Source: Alkalihalobacillus sp047302405 (GTDB lineage Bacteria > Bacillota > Bacilli > Bacillales > Bacillaceae_D). From it: a DNA stretch of 64,000 bases. Position numbers and translations under genes: made by a program. Where the stretch lies: the NCBI RefSeq assembly GCF_047302405.1, contig NZ_CP154853.1:1488001-1552000 (forward strand), written 5' to 3'. The notes under the pieces are model-generated. The model did not search any database, was not told the origin of the DNA, and worked only from the letters and a program-made list of their open reading frames with translations. This document shows, in pieces, positions 1-8,738 of this stretch (position 1 is its first letter; every line of letters starts with the position of its first letter).

Positions 1-881
1 CTCAACAACCTGAAGTGTTATTATTGGACGAACCAACGAATCATCTGGATTTATCGCATCAGATGAGTTTATTGGGTGCTTTAAAAAATTGGACAGAAGA
101 AACAGGTTTAACGGTCATAGCGGTCTTGCATGATTTAAATTTGGCTAGCCTTTATTGTGATCGTCTTCTTTTAATGGATAATGGATGTGAGGTAGATTTA
201 GCTGAGACGAATCGAGTAATGAATGAGACTCAATTAAAAAAAGTGTATAACGCCTCGATTCAGCGCCATGAACATCCAAATATAGCAAAGCCACTTATTA
301 CATTGGAACCGTTTGAACAAAAAGGTGGAATCAACGGATTAATAAACGCACTCTATATGTCAAATAAAGAGAGTCGTTTGGCGATTGAGAGTGAGCATAT
401 GTGGAAGTTTTATTCTAACTTTTCGAATAGTGGCTGGAGCCAGTCATTTGGTCTTGATTATACAAAAACAGAAGAAGAGAAAAAGGGAGTTCTCGTTACA
501 GAAGGAACGATTGTCAAGACAATACAGTCTAAAACTAAAATTGAAAAAACAGAGATTTTAGTAGTGGGAAGTATCGAACAAATTGGTCAACAAAAGCGAA
601 ACATCCATCTTTTTGTTTTTGTCGAAGGGGCTTTATCTGAACAGGCTTTTTTACAAGCACTAATGCTTTTAACAGAAGCCAAAATGTCGTCTTATTTAGC
701 TGTTGGAAATCAAAAAAGTTTAGTAGAGGGCAATCAAGATAGTCTGTTGGTTGCAGCTAGTCAAATAGGTGAAACCATTAATGATTTTTATCAAAAGAGT
801 GAAGTACAGCTTAAGTTGTCAGAGGCAATTATCCAAACTTTGAATGGACTCTTTGCTCAGGAAGGATTTTTAGAATATTAA
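1..881 (+). CDS. Cobamide ABC transporter ATPase fused to a CbiZ-like domain (5' end outside window)
   Basis: The reading frame is open from the first bases of the window, so the N-terminal part (Walker A, Q-loop, signature) lies upstream. The first visible residues are Walker B (LLLDEP), the D-loop (NHLD) and the switch histidine in AVLHDLN, the arrangement of FecE/BtuD-type importer ATPases. From about nt 340 a separate C-terminal domain follows. Its stretch with LVTEGT, a hydrophobic strand FVFVEGALSE, then LLTEAKMSSY and DSLLVAAS resembles CbiZ adenosylcobinamide amidohydrolase, an enzyme known to occur fused to BtuD and to salvage cobamides. The next gene is a corrinoid adenosyltransferase, which supports a cobamide-uptake role. 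The ATPase assignment is firm; the CbiZ assignment is from motif pattern only. Confidence 0.82.
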   Translation, partial: QQPEVLLLDEPTNHLDLSHQMSLLGALKNWTEETGLTVIAVLHDLNLASLYCDRLLLMDNGCEVDLAETNRVMNETQLKKVYNASIQRHEHPNIAKPLITLEPFEQKGGINGLINALYMSNKESRLAIESEHMWKFYSNFSNSGWSQSFGLDYTKTEEEKKGVLVTEGTIVKTIQSKTKIEKTEILVVGSIEQIGQQKRNIHLFVFVEGALSEQAFLQALMLLTEAKMSSYLAVGNQKSLVEGNQDSLLVAASQIGETINDFYQKSEVQLKLSEAIIQTLNGLFAQEGFLEY

Positions 882-1074
882 TCCAGCTACGCCTGTTAGA
901 AGCTCAAGAAAAATCGCCCATCTGAATGAAGACAAAAAGCATTTTCATCAGCTGTTCTTGCCCACAGGACGTGGGTACAAGGCGTTGCGGCAGGATGACG
1001 CGAACTTAGCGTTGTTCCTTAGTATTCTCGCTTCTGAACGAACAGGCTTCGCTTTATATTACAGGAGGTTTATG
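882..1074 (+). other. Structured spacer before the PduO gene
   Basis: GC-richer stretch between the transporter ATPase and the adenosyltransferase. It contains a hairpin at 957-981 (CTTGCCCAC pairing with GTGGG-TA-CAAG around the loop AGGAC), then a run of GCGTTG/ACGC-type motifs. No B12 box could be found, so it is not called a cobalamin riboswitch. It could be a processing or regulatory hairpin or a small interspersed repeat. An open frame crosses it, but the strong ribosome binding site at 1063-1068 shows that translation starts later. Confidence 0.35.
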
Positions 1075-1656
1075 ATGAAACTTTATACGAGAACCGGAGA
1101 TGAAGGTAAAACGGGTGTGATTGGAGGGCGTGTTGATAAAGATGATATTCGAATTGAGGCGTATGGAACGATCGATGAACTAAATGCATTCGTAGCACTA
1201 GTTGTAGCGAAAATGGATCTTTCTCTATTAGCTGATATCCGAGCTGATTTTCTTATGATTCAGCATGAGCTTTTTGATTGTGGTGGTGATTTAGCGATTG
1301 TAAAAAAAGAGAAAGAACCTCCGTATAAAACGAAACAAGAAATGATTGATCAACTAGAAGTGAAAATGGATCGATATATGGAAGAAGCCCCACCGTTACA
1401 AAAATTTATTTTGCCTGGTGGTTCAGAATTAGCAGCCCTTATTCATGTTTGTCGAACCATTACAAGAAGAGCAGAGAGGCAGATCGCTTCCTTACAAAAA
1501 CAAGAAGACATTCATCCGTTAGTGTTTAAGTATATGAATCGTTTGTCGGACTTTTTCTTCGTAGTGGCACGAGCTGTTAACGCTCGTTTAGCTATCCAGG
1601 ATGTCGAATATGAAAGAAGTGCGATCGTGTTTCGTGAAAGCAAGAAGGAAAATTAA
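1075..1656 (+). CDS. Cob(I)yrinic acid a,c-diamide adenosyltransferase, PduO type
   Basis: ATP:cob(I)alamin adenosyltransferase, which makes the Co-adenosyl bond of coenzyme B12 in the cytoplasm. The N-terminus MKLYTRTGDEGKTG is the PduO/MMAB ATP-binding signature, followed by DELNAFV. The C-terminal RRAERQI and the downstream NRLSDFFFVVAR helix are also typical. The 193-aa product matches the family length. An open frame runs upstream to 958, but AGGAGG at 1063-1068 is 6 nt from the ATG at 1075; an ATG at 1072 is only 3 nt away. It follows a BtuD-CbiZ fusion, giving a cobamide uptake and activation unit. Confidence 0.93.
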   Translation: MKLYTRTGDEGKTGVIGGRVDKDDIRIEAYGTIDELNAFVALVVAKMDLSLLADIRADFLMIQHELFDCGGDLAIVKKEKEPPYKTKQEMIDQLEVKMDRYMEEAPPLQKFILPGGSELAALIHVCRTITRRAERQIASLQKQEDIHPLVFKYMNRLSDFFFVVARAVNARLAIQDVEYERSAIVFRESKKEN

Positions 1657-1824
1657 TAAAAACACTTCAGCTCCACGCGGTCACTGAAAAAGTGAATGTA
1701 TTTTTAATGAAAGAAAATCGTTCAAAAACATGATGTTTTGTTGATAATATGGCAAAGATAATGACCAAAATGGAGTAAACCCAATCATCCAAACTTATTC
1801 TAATACTAACAAGATTTTTTCAGT

Positions 1825-1858
1825 GGTTCCGGCTCAACTAGTCGGAATCGCTTTTTTT
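1825..1858 (+). terminator. Rho-independent terminator after the adenosyltransferase
   Basis: Stem GGTTCCG (1825-1831) with CGGAATC (1843-1849), including one G-U pair, then seven T. The rest of the 1657-2015 gap shows no coding signal. Confidence 0.75.
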
Positions 1859-2015
1859 ATGAAAAAGTGAGAATTCTGTTTTTTCTCTCGTTCTAGGAGT
1901 TAACTAGGCTTTCTACGGGCTTCTTCATGATGAGTTTTTTTCTTCTTCCTTTTTTTGCATTAGTCTTACGTTGTTTTCATATAATGCTCTGTGGTTATAA
2001 ATGGAGGGGAGTCAT

Positions 2016-2954
2016 TTGAAGAAAACAATTTTTTTATCATCATTTCTATTACTAGTTGGTTGTACTAATTGGATGCAAGAACAGGAAGAGAAAAGCCCAT
2101 ATGTGGCCGCTCTTCATCCGATTAGCGAACCAATTAATCAAATCGAGAAAATGGATGTTATCTGGGAGCTTGTTTTATTTGATACTTATAATGATGAGCA
2201 TCATAAGATCAATCTAAATGACTATGGTTATATGAACAATCGGAATCAGAATCTGAATCAAGAACAGCTGGAAGCTTTAGCAAGCACATTTGCACAATCG
2301 ATTGATACACCATTACAAAATGCTAGTCTAGCAGAAGATGGCACCATTATTCCTGGCCAAAGTAGAGTGATTTTATCTGAAAAAGAATTAGTGGAGCTAC
2401 TAATGGATTTGGAGCGAGGTCAAGAGGAATTACAAATGCCTATATATGTGACAGAACCAAATGTTAAAGAAGAAGATGTGATTGGTATTGATGAATTAGT
2501 GATCGGTGAGTATAAAACGTATTTTGATGCGAGTGTCAGTGGACGAACGACAAATATTGAGTTATCAGCAAGTGCGATCGATCGTGTCATATTAGGTCCA
2601 GGTGATTCATTTTCTTTTAATGTAGTTGTTGGTGAACGAACAGTAGGGAGAGGTTATCAAGAAGCGATGGAAATTGTTAATAAAGAGTTTGTTATGGGGA
2701 TAGGTGGTGGAATATGCCAAACATCCTCGACTTTATTTAATGCAATTGATGAGGCCGGTCTGGAAATCGTCGAGCACTACACCCATTCAAGGGAAATTGG
2801 TTATGTGCCAACAGGACGAGATGCGACCGTTTCGTGGGGCGGGCCAGATTTTAAATTTAAAAATCCCTATTCCTATCCAGTTATTTTAAAAACGGCGGTC
2901 GATAATGGTTCGATTACGATTCAAGTTTTAACAAAGGAAGAAAATCATTTATAA
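2016..2954 (+). CDS. VanW-family lipoprotein
   Basis: Predicted lipoprotein of about 312 aa. The start is TTG at 2016: GGAGGGG lies just upstream, and the ATG at 2001 overlaps that ribosome binding site. The signal sequence MKKTIFLSSFLLLVGC ends in a lipobox with Cys. The C-terminal half holds the VanW domain, with GPGDSFSFN, GIGGGICQTSSTLFNA and a late GRDATVSWG block. VanW proteins are linked to the cell wall and glycopeptide clusters, but the biochemical role is unknown. No van resistance genes are near. It is probably anchored on the outer face of the membrane. Confidence 0.85.
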   Translation: MKKTIFLSSFLLLVGCTNWMQEQEEKSPYVAALHPISEPINQIEKMDVIWELVLFDTYNDEHHKINLNDYGYMNNRNQNLNQEQLEALASTFAQSIDTPLQNASLAEDGTIIPGQSRVILSEKELVELLMDLERGQEELQMPIYVTEPNVKEEDVIGIDELVIGEYKTYFDASVSGRTTNIELSASAIDRVILGPGDSFSFNVVVGERTVGRGYQEAMEIVNKEFVMGIGGGICQTSSTLFNAIDEAGLEIVEHYTHSREIGYVPTGRDATVSWGGPDFKFKNPYSYPVILKTAVDNGSITIQVLTKEENHL

Positions 2955-2974
2955 ATAAAAATTTTACTATGAGT

Positions 2975-3017
2975 AAGCTAATCTATGAGAGTTCCCTTCT
3001 TATGGCTTAGCTTTTTT
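2975..3017 (+). terminator. Probable terminator after the VanW gene
   Basis: AAGCTAA (2975-2981) pairs with TTAGCTT (3007-3013) across a long internal loop, followed by a T-run. The stem is modest. Confidence 0.55.
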
Positions 3018-3052
3018 AATTCGTTAAAAAAGTAGAATGGTCATAATAAGTT

Positions 3053-3082
3053 GTATAATTCCTTTTCATGAAAATCATACTA
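3053..3082 (+). promoter_or_regulatory. Sigma-G-like forespore promoter of the ger operon
   Basis: GTATA at 3053-3057 and CATACTA at 3076-3082 are 18 nt apart. This fits the sigma-G consensus (GHATR, 18 nt, CATnHTA). It sits 38 bp before the first ger gene, matching the known forespore expression of gerA-type operons. The fit is seen in the sequence; its use is inferred. Confidence 0.6.
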
Positions 3083-3119
3083 ACTGAGAGAATTCTAAAG
3101 TCTAAATTGGGGGGGACTT

Positions 3120-4616
3120 ATGTTATTAAGGTGGATGAAAGAAAAGATTAAGTACAACGAAAAGACAGAATCCATTGAAGATGTGGTCAATAGCTTAAAA
3201 TCCTCCGATGATTTTGTGCAATTCCACCATCAAATAAATCATCATGAGTATAGGATTTCTTATTTTAGCACTTTAGTTGATCCGGATCGAATTATAAGGG
3301 ATTTTCTTCCTTATTTGAATAAAGCTGAATCAAATGATTTAGCTAAAGTGATTAACACTATTCCAATTAATAAAAAAGAAATGGTTACAAAAGGTTATCA
3401 TGTTAAAGAATCATTAATGAGGGGGCAATTATTACTTGAAAGTTTAACAAGTCCAAAACAGTATGCTCTATTGGAAGTAAGTGTAGCCTCTGATCGAGAA
3501 GTTTCACAGCCTGAGGTTGAATTTAGTGTAACAGGACCACAAGAGTCATTTATTGAATCGTTAGATACGAACTTAAATTTAATTCGTAAACGACTTCCAA
3601 TTGGTGAATTAAAAACAAAAAAATTAGTCTTAGGGAAATTAACAAAAACAAGAATAGCTATATTATATGTGGAAGGCATTGTTGATGAAGAGAATTTACG
3701 AACGATGCAACAACGACTAGAAGCGATTGATTATGACCAAATCATTGACTCTGGGAGCATTGCCCAGATGATTTCAGATGACTCTTTATCGGTTTTTCCA
3801 CAATTTATCAACACAGAAAGACCAGAACGAGTATCGGCTGTTTTAGCAGAAGGGAAAGTGGCTTTTATAGTGGATGGTTCTCCTGAAGTTGTATTTGGCC
3901 CAACTACTTTAGTTGAGTTCTTTTCATCTTTAGAAGATTATTATTTAGGTTGGCAAGTTGCCTCTTTTACTAGGTTATTACGCTTTTTTGCTGTAACCTT
4001 TTCTGCATTGGCTTCACCCATTTATGTAGCGGTTTTAACTTATCATTACGAACTTATTCCAAAAGATTTGTTAGGACCGATAATCGGGTCTAGAATTACG
4101 ATCCCCTTTCCGCCGATTATTGAAGCGGTGTTTTTAGAATTAACGATTGAATTATTAAGAGAGGCTGGGGCAAGATTACCAACAAAGGTAGGACAAACGA
4201 TTGGAATCGTTGGCGGTATTGTCATTGGACAAGCTTCCGTTGAGGCTGGGTTAACGAGCAATATCCTGTTAATTATTGTGGCATTAGCTGCATTAGCTTC
4301 GTTTACAACCCCTATTTATCAAATTGGTAATACGATTCGAATTATCCGCTTTCCATTCTTACTTATGTCTGCTTGGTTTGGTTTAATTGGAATTGGTGCT
4401 GCATTGCTTTTTACGATTGTTCATTTATTGCATTTGCAATCACTTGGGCGCCCCTATTTATCACCGATATATCCACCTAGATTTACTGATTGGAAAGATG
4501 CTTTTATTCGATTGCCTTTTAGCTGGATGTCATCAAGGCCCGTTTATTTAAGACCTCAAAAGAAAAAACGCTTTGATTTTTTTGAAGCAAATAAAAAGCA
4601 TGATATTGATGAGTAG
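3120..4616 (+). CDS. GerA-family spore germinant receptor, A subunit
   Basis: A subunit of a nutrient germinant receptor in the spore inner membrane. The 498 aa is the usual length. The soluble N-terminal half (about 1-280) contains family blocks such as LVDPDRIIRDFLPYL and SVFPQFINTERPE. It is followed by about 5 membrane segments, starting with the conserved EDYYLGWQVASFTRLLR and SALASPIYVAVLTYH and including IGIVGGIVIGQASVEAG. The ATG follows a G-rich ribosome binding site. First gene of an A-B-C operon behind a sigma-G-like promoter. The germinant cannot be predicted. Confidence 0.95.
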   Translation: MLLRWMKEKIKYNEKTESIEDVVNSLKSSDDFVQFHHQINHHEYRISYFSTLVDPDRIIRDFLPYLNKAESNDLAKVINTIPINKKEMVTKGYHVKESLMRGQLLLESLTSPKQYALLEVSVASDREVSQPEVEFSVTGPQESFIESLDTNLNLIRKRLPIGELKTKKLVLGKLTKTRIAILYVEGIVDEENLRTMQQRLEAIDYDQIIDSGSIAQMISDDSLSVFPQFINTERPERVSAVLAEGKVAFIVDGSPEVVFGPTTLVEFFSSLEDYYLGWQVASFTRLLRFFAVTFSALASPIYVAVLTYHYELIPKDLLGPIIGSRITIPFPPIIEAVFLELTIELLREAGARLPTKVGQTIGIVGGIVIGQASVEAGLTSNILLIIVALAALASFTTPIYQIGNTIRIIRFPFLLMSAWFGLIGIGAALLFTIVHLLHLQSLGRPYLSPIYPPRFTDWKDAFIRLPFSWMSSRPVYLRPQKKKRFDFFEANKKHDIDE

Positions 4617-4642
4617 TTAATCGATAAAAAAGGAGCGAAACA

Positions 4643-5761
4643 ATGAGTGGAGAGAAAGTAATAAAAGAAAAATATTTGATTTCACCCTTTCTGTCCTTTT
4701 TTATTATCCATTCTATGCAAGTAGGAGTTGGGGTCTTAAGTTTTCAAAGTGAAATCGTTAAAGAAACAGGGTATGATGCTTGGATTTCGGTCATTCTTGC
4801 CGGGTTATTAGTGAGTTTTAGTATCGCTTGTATGTATATTATCTTAAAAAGAGCAGACGGAGATATTATTAAAGTTCATCAAGAGTTATTCGGAAAATGG
4901 ATTGGTGGGCTCCTAAGTTTGCTCATTGCTACATTTCTTTTGTTTTTGGCGTTAATTATATTAAGAACATATATTGAAATTGTCCAGGTTTGGGTATTTG
5001 AAGATTTACCGACTTGGTTTTTTGCTTTACTGTCGATTCCATTTTTTTATTATGTGGTCTCAGGGGGCTTTCGAACAGTAGTTGGTTTGGCCTTTTTAAG
5101 TTTCCTTATCACTTTACCGATTTATCCGTTATTTTTGATGACATTAGAATTTGCTCAATATAATAATATCGTTCCGGTTTGGAAACACAGTATAGTAGAG
5201 GTGATTGAAGGGGCCAAGGTCGCAACGTTTAGTTATAGTGGGTTTGAATTATTACTTGTCTATTTCCCTTTTTTAAAACATAAAGAGCTGAGCCAAAAAT
5301 GGTCACAGTTAGGGGCAGCATTTACAACGTTATTGTATACGTATATTACGCTCATTTGTTTATTTTTTTATAGTGAAGAACAAATTAATAAAACGATCTG
5401 GGCTTTGTTAACCTTGTTTAAAGTGATCGAATTTCCCTTTTTGGAGAGGTTTGAATATGTCGGTATAACGGTATGGATGTTTGTGGTGGCTCCGAATATC
5501 GCCCTAGCGATTTGGGCAGGGAGCCGTTTAGTAAAACGTGTCTTTAGTTTAAATCAACGCCATGTTCTCATTGTCATTGTCATTTTATTATGTACAAGTG
5601 CGGCCTTAATTCCATCACGAGCAGCTATTGAGGCTATAGCGGGCGTTTTTAATCAAATTGGTTTTTATTTTGCCTTTGTTTATATTCCTTTTCTAGTCCT
5701 TTTACAGACGATTGTTTATAAGTTTAAGAAGGGAGATACAAATGAAACGGCAGGTATGTAG
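4643..5761 (+). CDS. GerB-family germinant receptor permease subunit
   Basis: Polytopic protein of 372 aa, related to amino-acid permeases of the APC superfamily. It has about ten hydrophobic segments and the GerAB/ArcD/ProY pattern, from the N-terminal SFFIIHSMQVGVGVLSFQ to the C-terminal AIEAIAGVFNQIGFYFAFVY. In the family this subunit binds the germinant. The ribosome binding site AAGGAGCG lies 26 nt after the A subunit stop. Its end overlaps the C-subunit start by 20 nt, so the two are translationally coupled. Confidence 0.94.
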   Translation: MSGEKVIKEKYLISPFLSFFIIHSMQVGVGVLSFQSEIVKETGYDAWISVILAGLLVSFSIACMYIILKRADGDIIKVHQELFGKWIGGLLSLLIATFLLFLALIILRTYIEIVQVWVFEDLPTWFFALLSIPFFYYVVSGGFRTVVGLAFLSFLITLPIYPLFLMTLEFAQYNNIVPVWKHSIVEVIEGAKVATFSYSGFELLLVYFPFLKHKELSQKWSQLGAAFTTLLYTYITLICLFFYSEEQINKTIWALLTLFKVIEFPFLERFEYVGITVWMFVVAPNIALAIWAGSRLVKRVFSLNQRHVLIVIVILLCTSAALIPSRAAIEAIAGVFNQIGFYFAFVYIPFLVLLQTIVYKFKKGDTNETAGM

Positions 5762-6854
5762 TATCATAGTTATTTGTTTGTTTATTTTAACGAGTTGTAA
5801 TGTTGATTCTGAAGTTATTGATGAGCTTTCTATCATCAGGGCGATTGGTTATGACACCGGTTCGGAAGAGAATTTAGTGAAAGTAACGGTTAACTATCCG
5901 ACATTTACTGAGCAAGTATCAGAACAGTCCTTAAAACAAGAAGCGTTGCAAGGGGAAGGTGAGACACCTCGAGCCATTATAAACGATTTGAGTAATCGTT
6001 CACAAAAACCATTAGTAACAGGACAATTACGTGTAGTCCTATTTGGGGAAGAGCTAGCTAATAAAGGATTAGAGCCTTATGTTTTACCTTTGTATAAAGA
6101 TCCAACTGTTGGTAATCGTATCTTAATGGCAGTTGTTGAAGAAAGTGAAGCATCTGATATTCTAAATGCAGAGGTAGGAACGGGAGAGCAAACGGGTGTC
6201 TACATTCCAGACCTGCTTGAGCAAAACCAAGAGAACGGGCAAGTTCCAAGAGCAAATCTGCATGAGTTTTTATTTAGTATGTATAGTGATGCAAGAGATC
6301 CTGCCTTGCCGATCATAAAAAGAATAGGCGGTTTGGAAGTAGAAATAACAGGTCTAGCTTTGTTTGATCGTGACCAACTGAAGACCAAATTAACACTAGA
6401 TCAAAGTTTTTATTTGAAATTAATGCGAAAGCGATCGAAGCATAACTTTCATCAGTTTCATATTGAAGGAATCGCTCAAGAAACACCGGTTGTTATAGAA
6501 GTGATCAAAAGTAAGCTTGATTCAACGTTAGATAAAAACAGGGGGTACCCACATGTTACCTATACGATAAAGGTAGAATCGGTGATTTATGATACGGGTG
6601 GTGATGTGAATTTACGTGATGGAAAGGATAGAAAAACCATAGAAGAATCGATTGCTAACACGATCGAATCGAACGCTAAAGAGCTTCTGCAATTGTGTCA
6701 AGACCTCAATATCGATCCGATTGGTGTCGGAGAATTGTACAGAAGTCATACGAGAAAATGGGATCCCGACGTATGGATCAATTCCATTTATCGTACAGTT
6801 GAATTTGATGTCAAGGCAGAGGTGGAAATAGCTCAAACAGGTGCTGTTGAATAA
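5742..6854 (+). CDS. Ger(x)C-family germinant receptor lipoprotein subunit
   Basis: C subunit of about 370 aa. The start is the ATG at 5742 behind GGGAGA, giving the lipoprotein signal MKRQVCSIIVICLFILTSC with a lipobox Cys. Family blocks include ELSIIRAIGYD near the N-terminus, NRILMAVVEESEA, and a C-terminal HTRKWDPDVW region. It is attached to the outer face of the spore inner membrane with the A and B subunits. The gene overlaps the B-subunit gene, so all three form one operon. Confidence 0.94.
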   Translation: MKRQVCSIIVICLFILTSCNVDSEVIDELSIIRAIGYDTGSEENLVKVTVNYPTFTEQVSEQSLKQEALQGEGETPRAIINDLSNRSQKPLVTGQLRVVLFGEELANKGLEPYVLPLYKDPTVGNRILMAVVEESEASDILNAEVGTGEQTGVYIPDLLEQNQENGQVPRANLHEFLFSMYSDARDPALPIIKRIGGLEVEITGLALFDRDQLKTKLTLDQSFYLKLMRKRSKHNFHQFHIEGIAQETPVVIEVIKSKLDSTLDKNRGYPHVTYTIKVESVIYDTGGDVNLRDGKDRKTIEESIANTIESNAKELLQLCQDLNIDPIGVGELYRSHTRKWDPDVWINSIYRTVEFDVKAEVEIAQTGAVE

Positions 6855-6952
6855 TCAAGCATAAAATGGGTCATGCTGTCATAGGGTAGTGTTAGTCTAA
6901 AGCTTTAACAAAAAAAGGAGCTAAACGGCATGGATATTTAAAGGAGGCTTTT

Positions 6953-8122
6953 ATGCTTGATTTAATGAAAAGAGTGGTTATCGCTTTGTCGATCGCTTTA
7001 TTTATAGGAATTTTATTTTTAGGGACTAATCAAACAGCAAAGGCTGATAGTCATTTTATAGAAAAATGGCAAGAAAGTTTTGTATGGCCAACAATTGGAG
7101 AAATAACCGATACATATGGTTCAAGAGGTGGAGGGCATTTCGGGCTCGATATTGCAGCTCCAGAAGGAACACCAGTCATTTCGATTGAAGAAGGAATTGT
7201 CACAAAATCGTATTATTCTGATTCCTATGGAAATGTTGTTTTTATTAAACATGAAGAAAGTGATATCGAGACCGTCTATGCTCATTTAGATCATCGGGGT
7301 GTAGAAGAAGGGCAAATCGTACAAGCAAAACAAATGATTGGGACAGTAGGGAACACAGGTCGTTCTCATGGAAATCATCTTCATTTTGAAATGCATCATG
7401 GAGAATGGGATATTGAAAAATCAGCTTCTATCGACCCGCTTATCTTTTTGTCTAACGAACCGTCTTCTTTATATGCGGCTTTGGATTATATGGATGACCA
7501 AGCTATCCAAACGATGAGTCGTTATATTGACGAAGATTTATTGGACGAAGAGAGGGAGGTAGTAAAGGAAGAGAAAATTTTAGAAACGGAGTCAGTAGAA
7601 GAAGACTATACGGATGCAATGGCGATGGTTGAAGAAACCGTTGCTTCCGTTTTAGAAAAAATAAATGCCGAATTAGAAGAGTTAAAAACAGAGAAAAACG
7701 AAGTAGTTAGTGAGAGTGATGGCGAAATTCAGTCCGCTCGTGTCGGTGTGGAAAGAGCGGAGACCATTTTAACGGATGTCGAACAGAGCACGTCAGAACC
7801 ATTAGAAGTAACTCATGAAATTGTGATCGAAAAAGATGATACATTGTGGGCCATTGCGACTAAATATCATGTAAGTGTTGAAGAGATTAAAGGATGGAAT
7901 GATAAAACTAGCGACTTACTGCAAATTGGTGAGACGATTATTGTTTATGAACAACTTGTAGAAGAGCCAATCCATATTGTCAAACAAGGAGAAAATTTAT
8001 ATCAGCTTGCCAATGAGTATCATCTATCTGTTTCTGACCTAAAGGAGTTTAACCAATTAGAAGGGGACATGATTCATCCAGGCTTGAAGTTGTTATTATC
8101 TTTGGCGGAAGATTCTGAATAA
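6953..8122 (+). CDS. M23-family peptidoglycan endopeptidase with two C-terminal LysM domains
   Basis: Secreted cell-wall enzyme of 389 aa. Residues 1-31 form a signal peptide ending near AKA. The M23/LytM zinc peptidase domain (about 48-155) has HFGLD and HLHFE metal motifs. A Glu-rich, probably coiled linker (about 190-275) follows. Two LysM repeats occur at about 285-330 (starting HEIVIEKDDTLWAIA) and 338-382 (starting IHIVKQGENLYQLA). AAAGGAGG precedes the ATG. The LysM repeats should tether it to glycan strands. A role in the cortex or in vegetative wall remodelling is possible; its position after the ger operon is suggestive only. Confidence 0.9.
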   Translation: MLDLMKRVVIALSIALFIGILFLGTNQTAKADSHFIEKWQESFVWPTIGEITDTYGSRGGGHFGLDIAAPEGTPVISIEEGIVTKSYYSDSYGNVVFIKHEESDIETVYAHLDHRGVEEGQIVQAKQMIGTVGNTGRSHGNHLHFEMHHGEWDIEKSASIDPLIFLSNEPSSLYAALDYMDDQAIQTMSRYIDEDLLDEEREVVKEEKILETESVEEDYTDAMAMVEETVASVLEKINAELEELKTEKNEVVSESDGEIQSARVGVERAETILTDVEQSTSEPLEVTHEIVIEKDDTLWAIATKYHVSVEEIKGWNDKTSDLLQIGETIIVYEQLVEEPIHIVKQGENLYQLANEYHLSVSDLKEFNQLEGDMIHPGLKLLLSLAEDSE

Positions 8123-8193
8123 AATGCAGAACTATGTAGAATATAGTCGTTCTATGGTAGAATAGAACTAAATATTTGACATGGAGAATGACT

Positions 8194-8586
8194 ATGGATA
8201 GGGATCAATCGTTTGTGAACACAACTTTATTAAAATTATTGAATGAGCAAACGGATTTATCCGGAACTCAAATTGACTTAATTGATGGCTTTCTATTTAT
8301 GTTAAAGAAAATCAAAAGACATAAAACGATTCGTCTTATAAATGAAAAAGAGATTCACCCTCGCTTTTGGCGTTCCCATAATCGAGCATTTGGTTATGGA
8401 ACAAAAAATCACATAAATGAGCACGAATTTCGACTATTGTATGAGTTTTATTTAAATGTGGCTTTTAAAGAGGGCTTTGTGGAAAGTAAACAAGAGTTTA
8501 TTCAAGTGACAGAAAAAGGACTTGTTTATTTAAAGAGGCGTAAAGAGGAACAACTGGACCTTTTATTTCAATATATTTGGGGATAA
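8194..8586 (+). CDS. Hypothetical protein, 130 aa
   Basis: Not recognised. Start candidates are TTG 8176, ATG 8188 and ATG 8194. GGAGA at 8183-8187 best serves 8194. The sequence is soluble and basic-aromatic, with KKIKRHKTIRL, then RFWRSHNRAFGYG, and a C-terminal VTEKGLVYLKRR that resembles the end of a winged-helix fold. No signal peptide or membrane segment is seen. Codon use matches its neighbours, and it is likely real. Confidence 0.7.
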   Translation: MDRDQSFVNTTLLKLLNEQTDLSGTQIDLIDGFLFMLKKIKRHKTIRLINEKEIHPRFWRSHNRAFGYGTKNHINEHEFRLLYEFYLNVAFKEGFVESKQEFIQVTEKGLVYLKRRKEEQLDLLFQYIWG

Positions 8587-8661
8587 GGAAAAGGAAAAAC
8601 AAAGTACTTCCATCCAGGGAATAGAGTCTGAGCGCCTACAGCGGCTACTCTCTCTAATGCC

Positions 8662-8708
8662 AAAAAAGCTTGTCGACAAAGTCTCGTGAAACGAGCCGGT
8701 CGACAAGC
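8662..8708 (-). terminator. Terminator of serA
   Basis: Perfect 10-bp stem GCTTGTCGAC (8668-8677) with GTCGACAAGC (8699-8708), plus an inner CTCGT/ACGAG stem. On the minus strand it is followed by six T (8662-8667). It lies 31 bp beyond the serA stop. Confidence 0.88.
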
Positions 8709-8738
8709 AGAGATAGTTACCCCATCTTTAGCATCTTT

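Noticed and set aside
882..1074. Possible cobalamin riboswitch before the PduO gene
   Set aside because: None of the conserved B12-box sequence or the GCCACTG element was found; only unrelated hairpins are present.
2016..2954. Reading the VanW gene as vancomycin resistance
   Set aside because: No vanR/S/H/A/X genes are nearby; VanW-domain lipoproteins are common in Bacillus without resistance.
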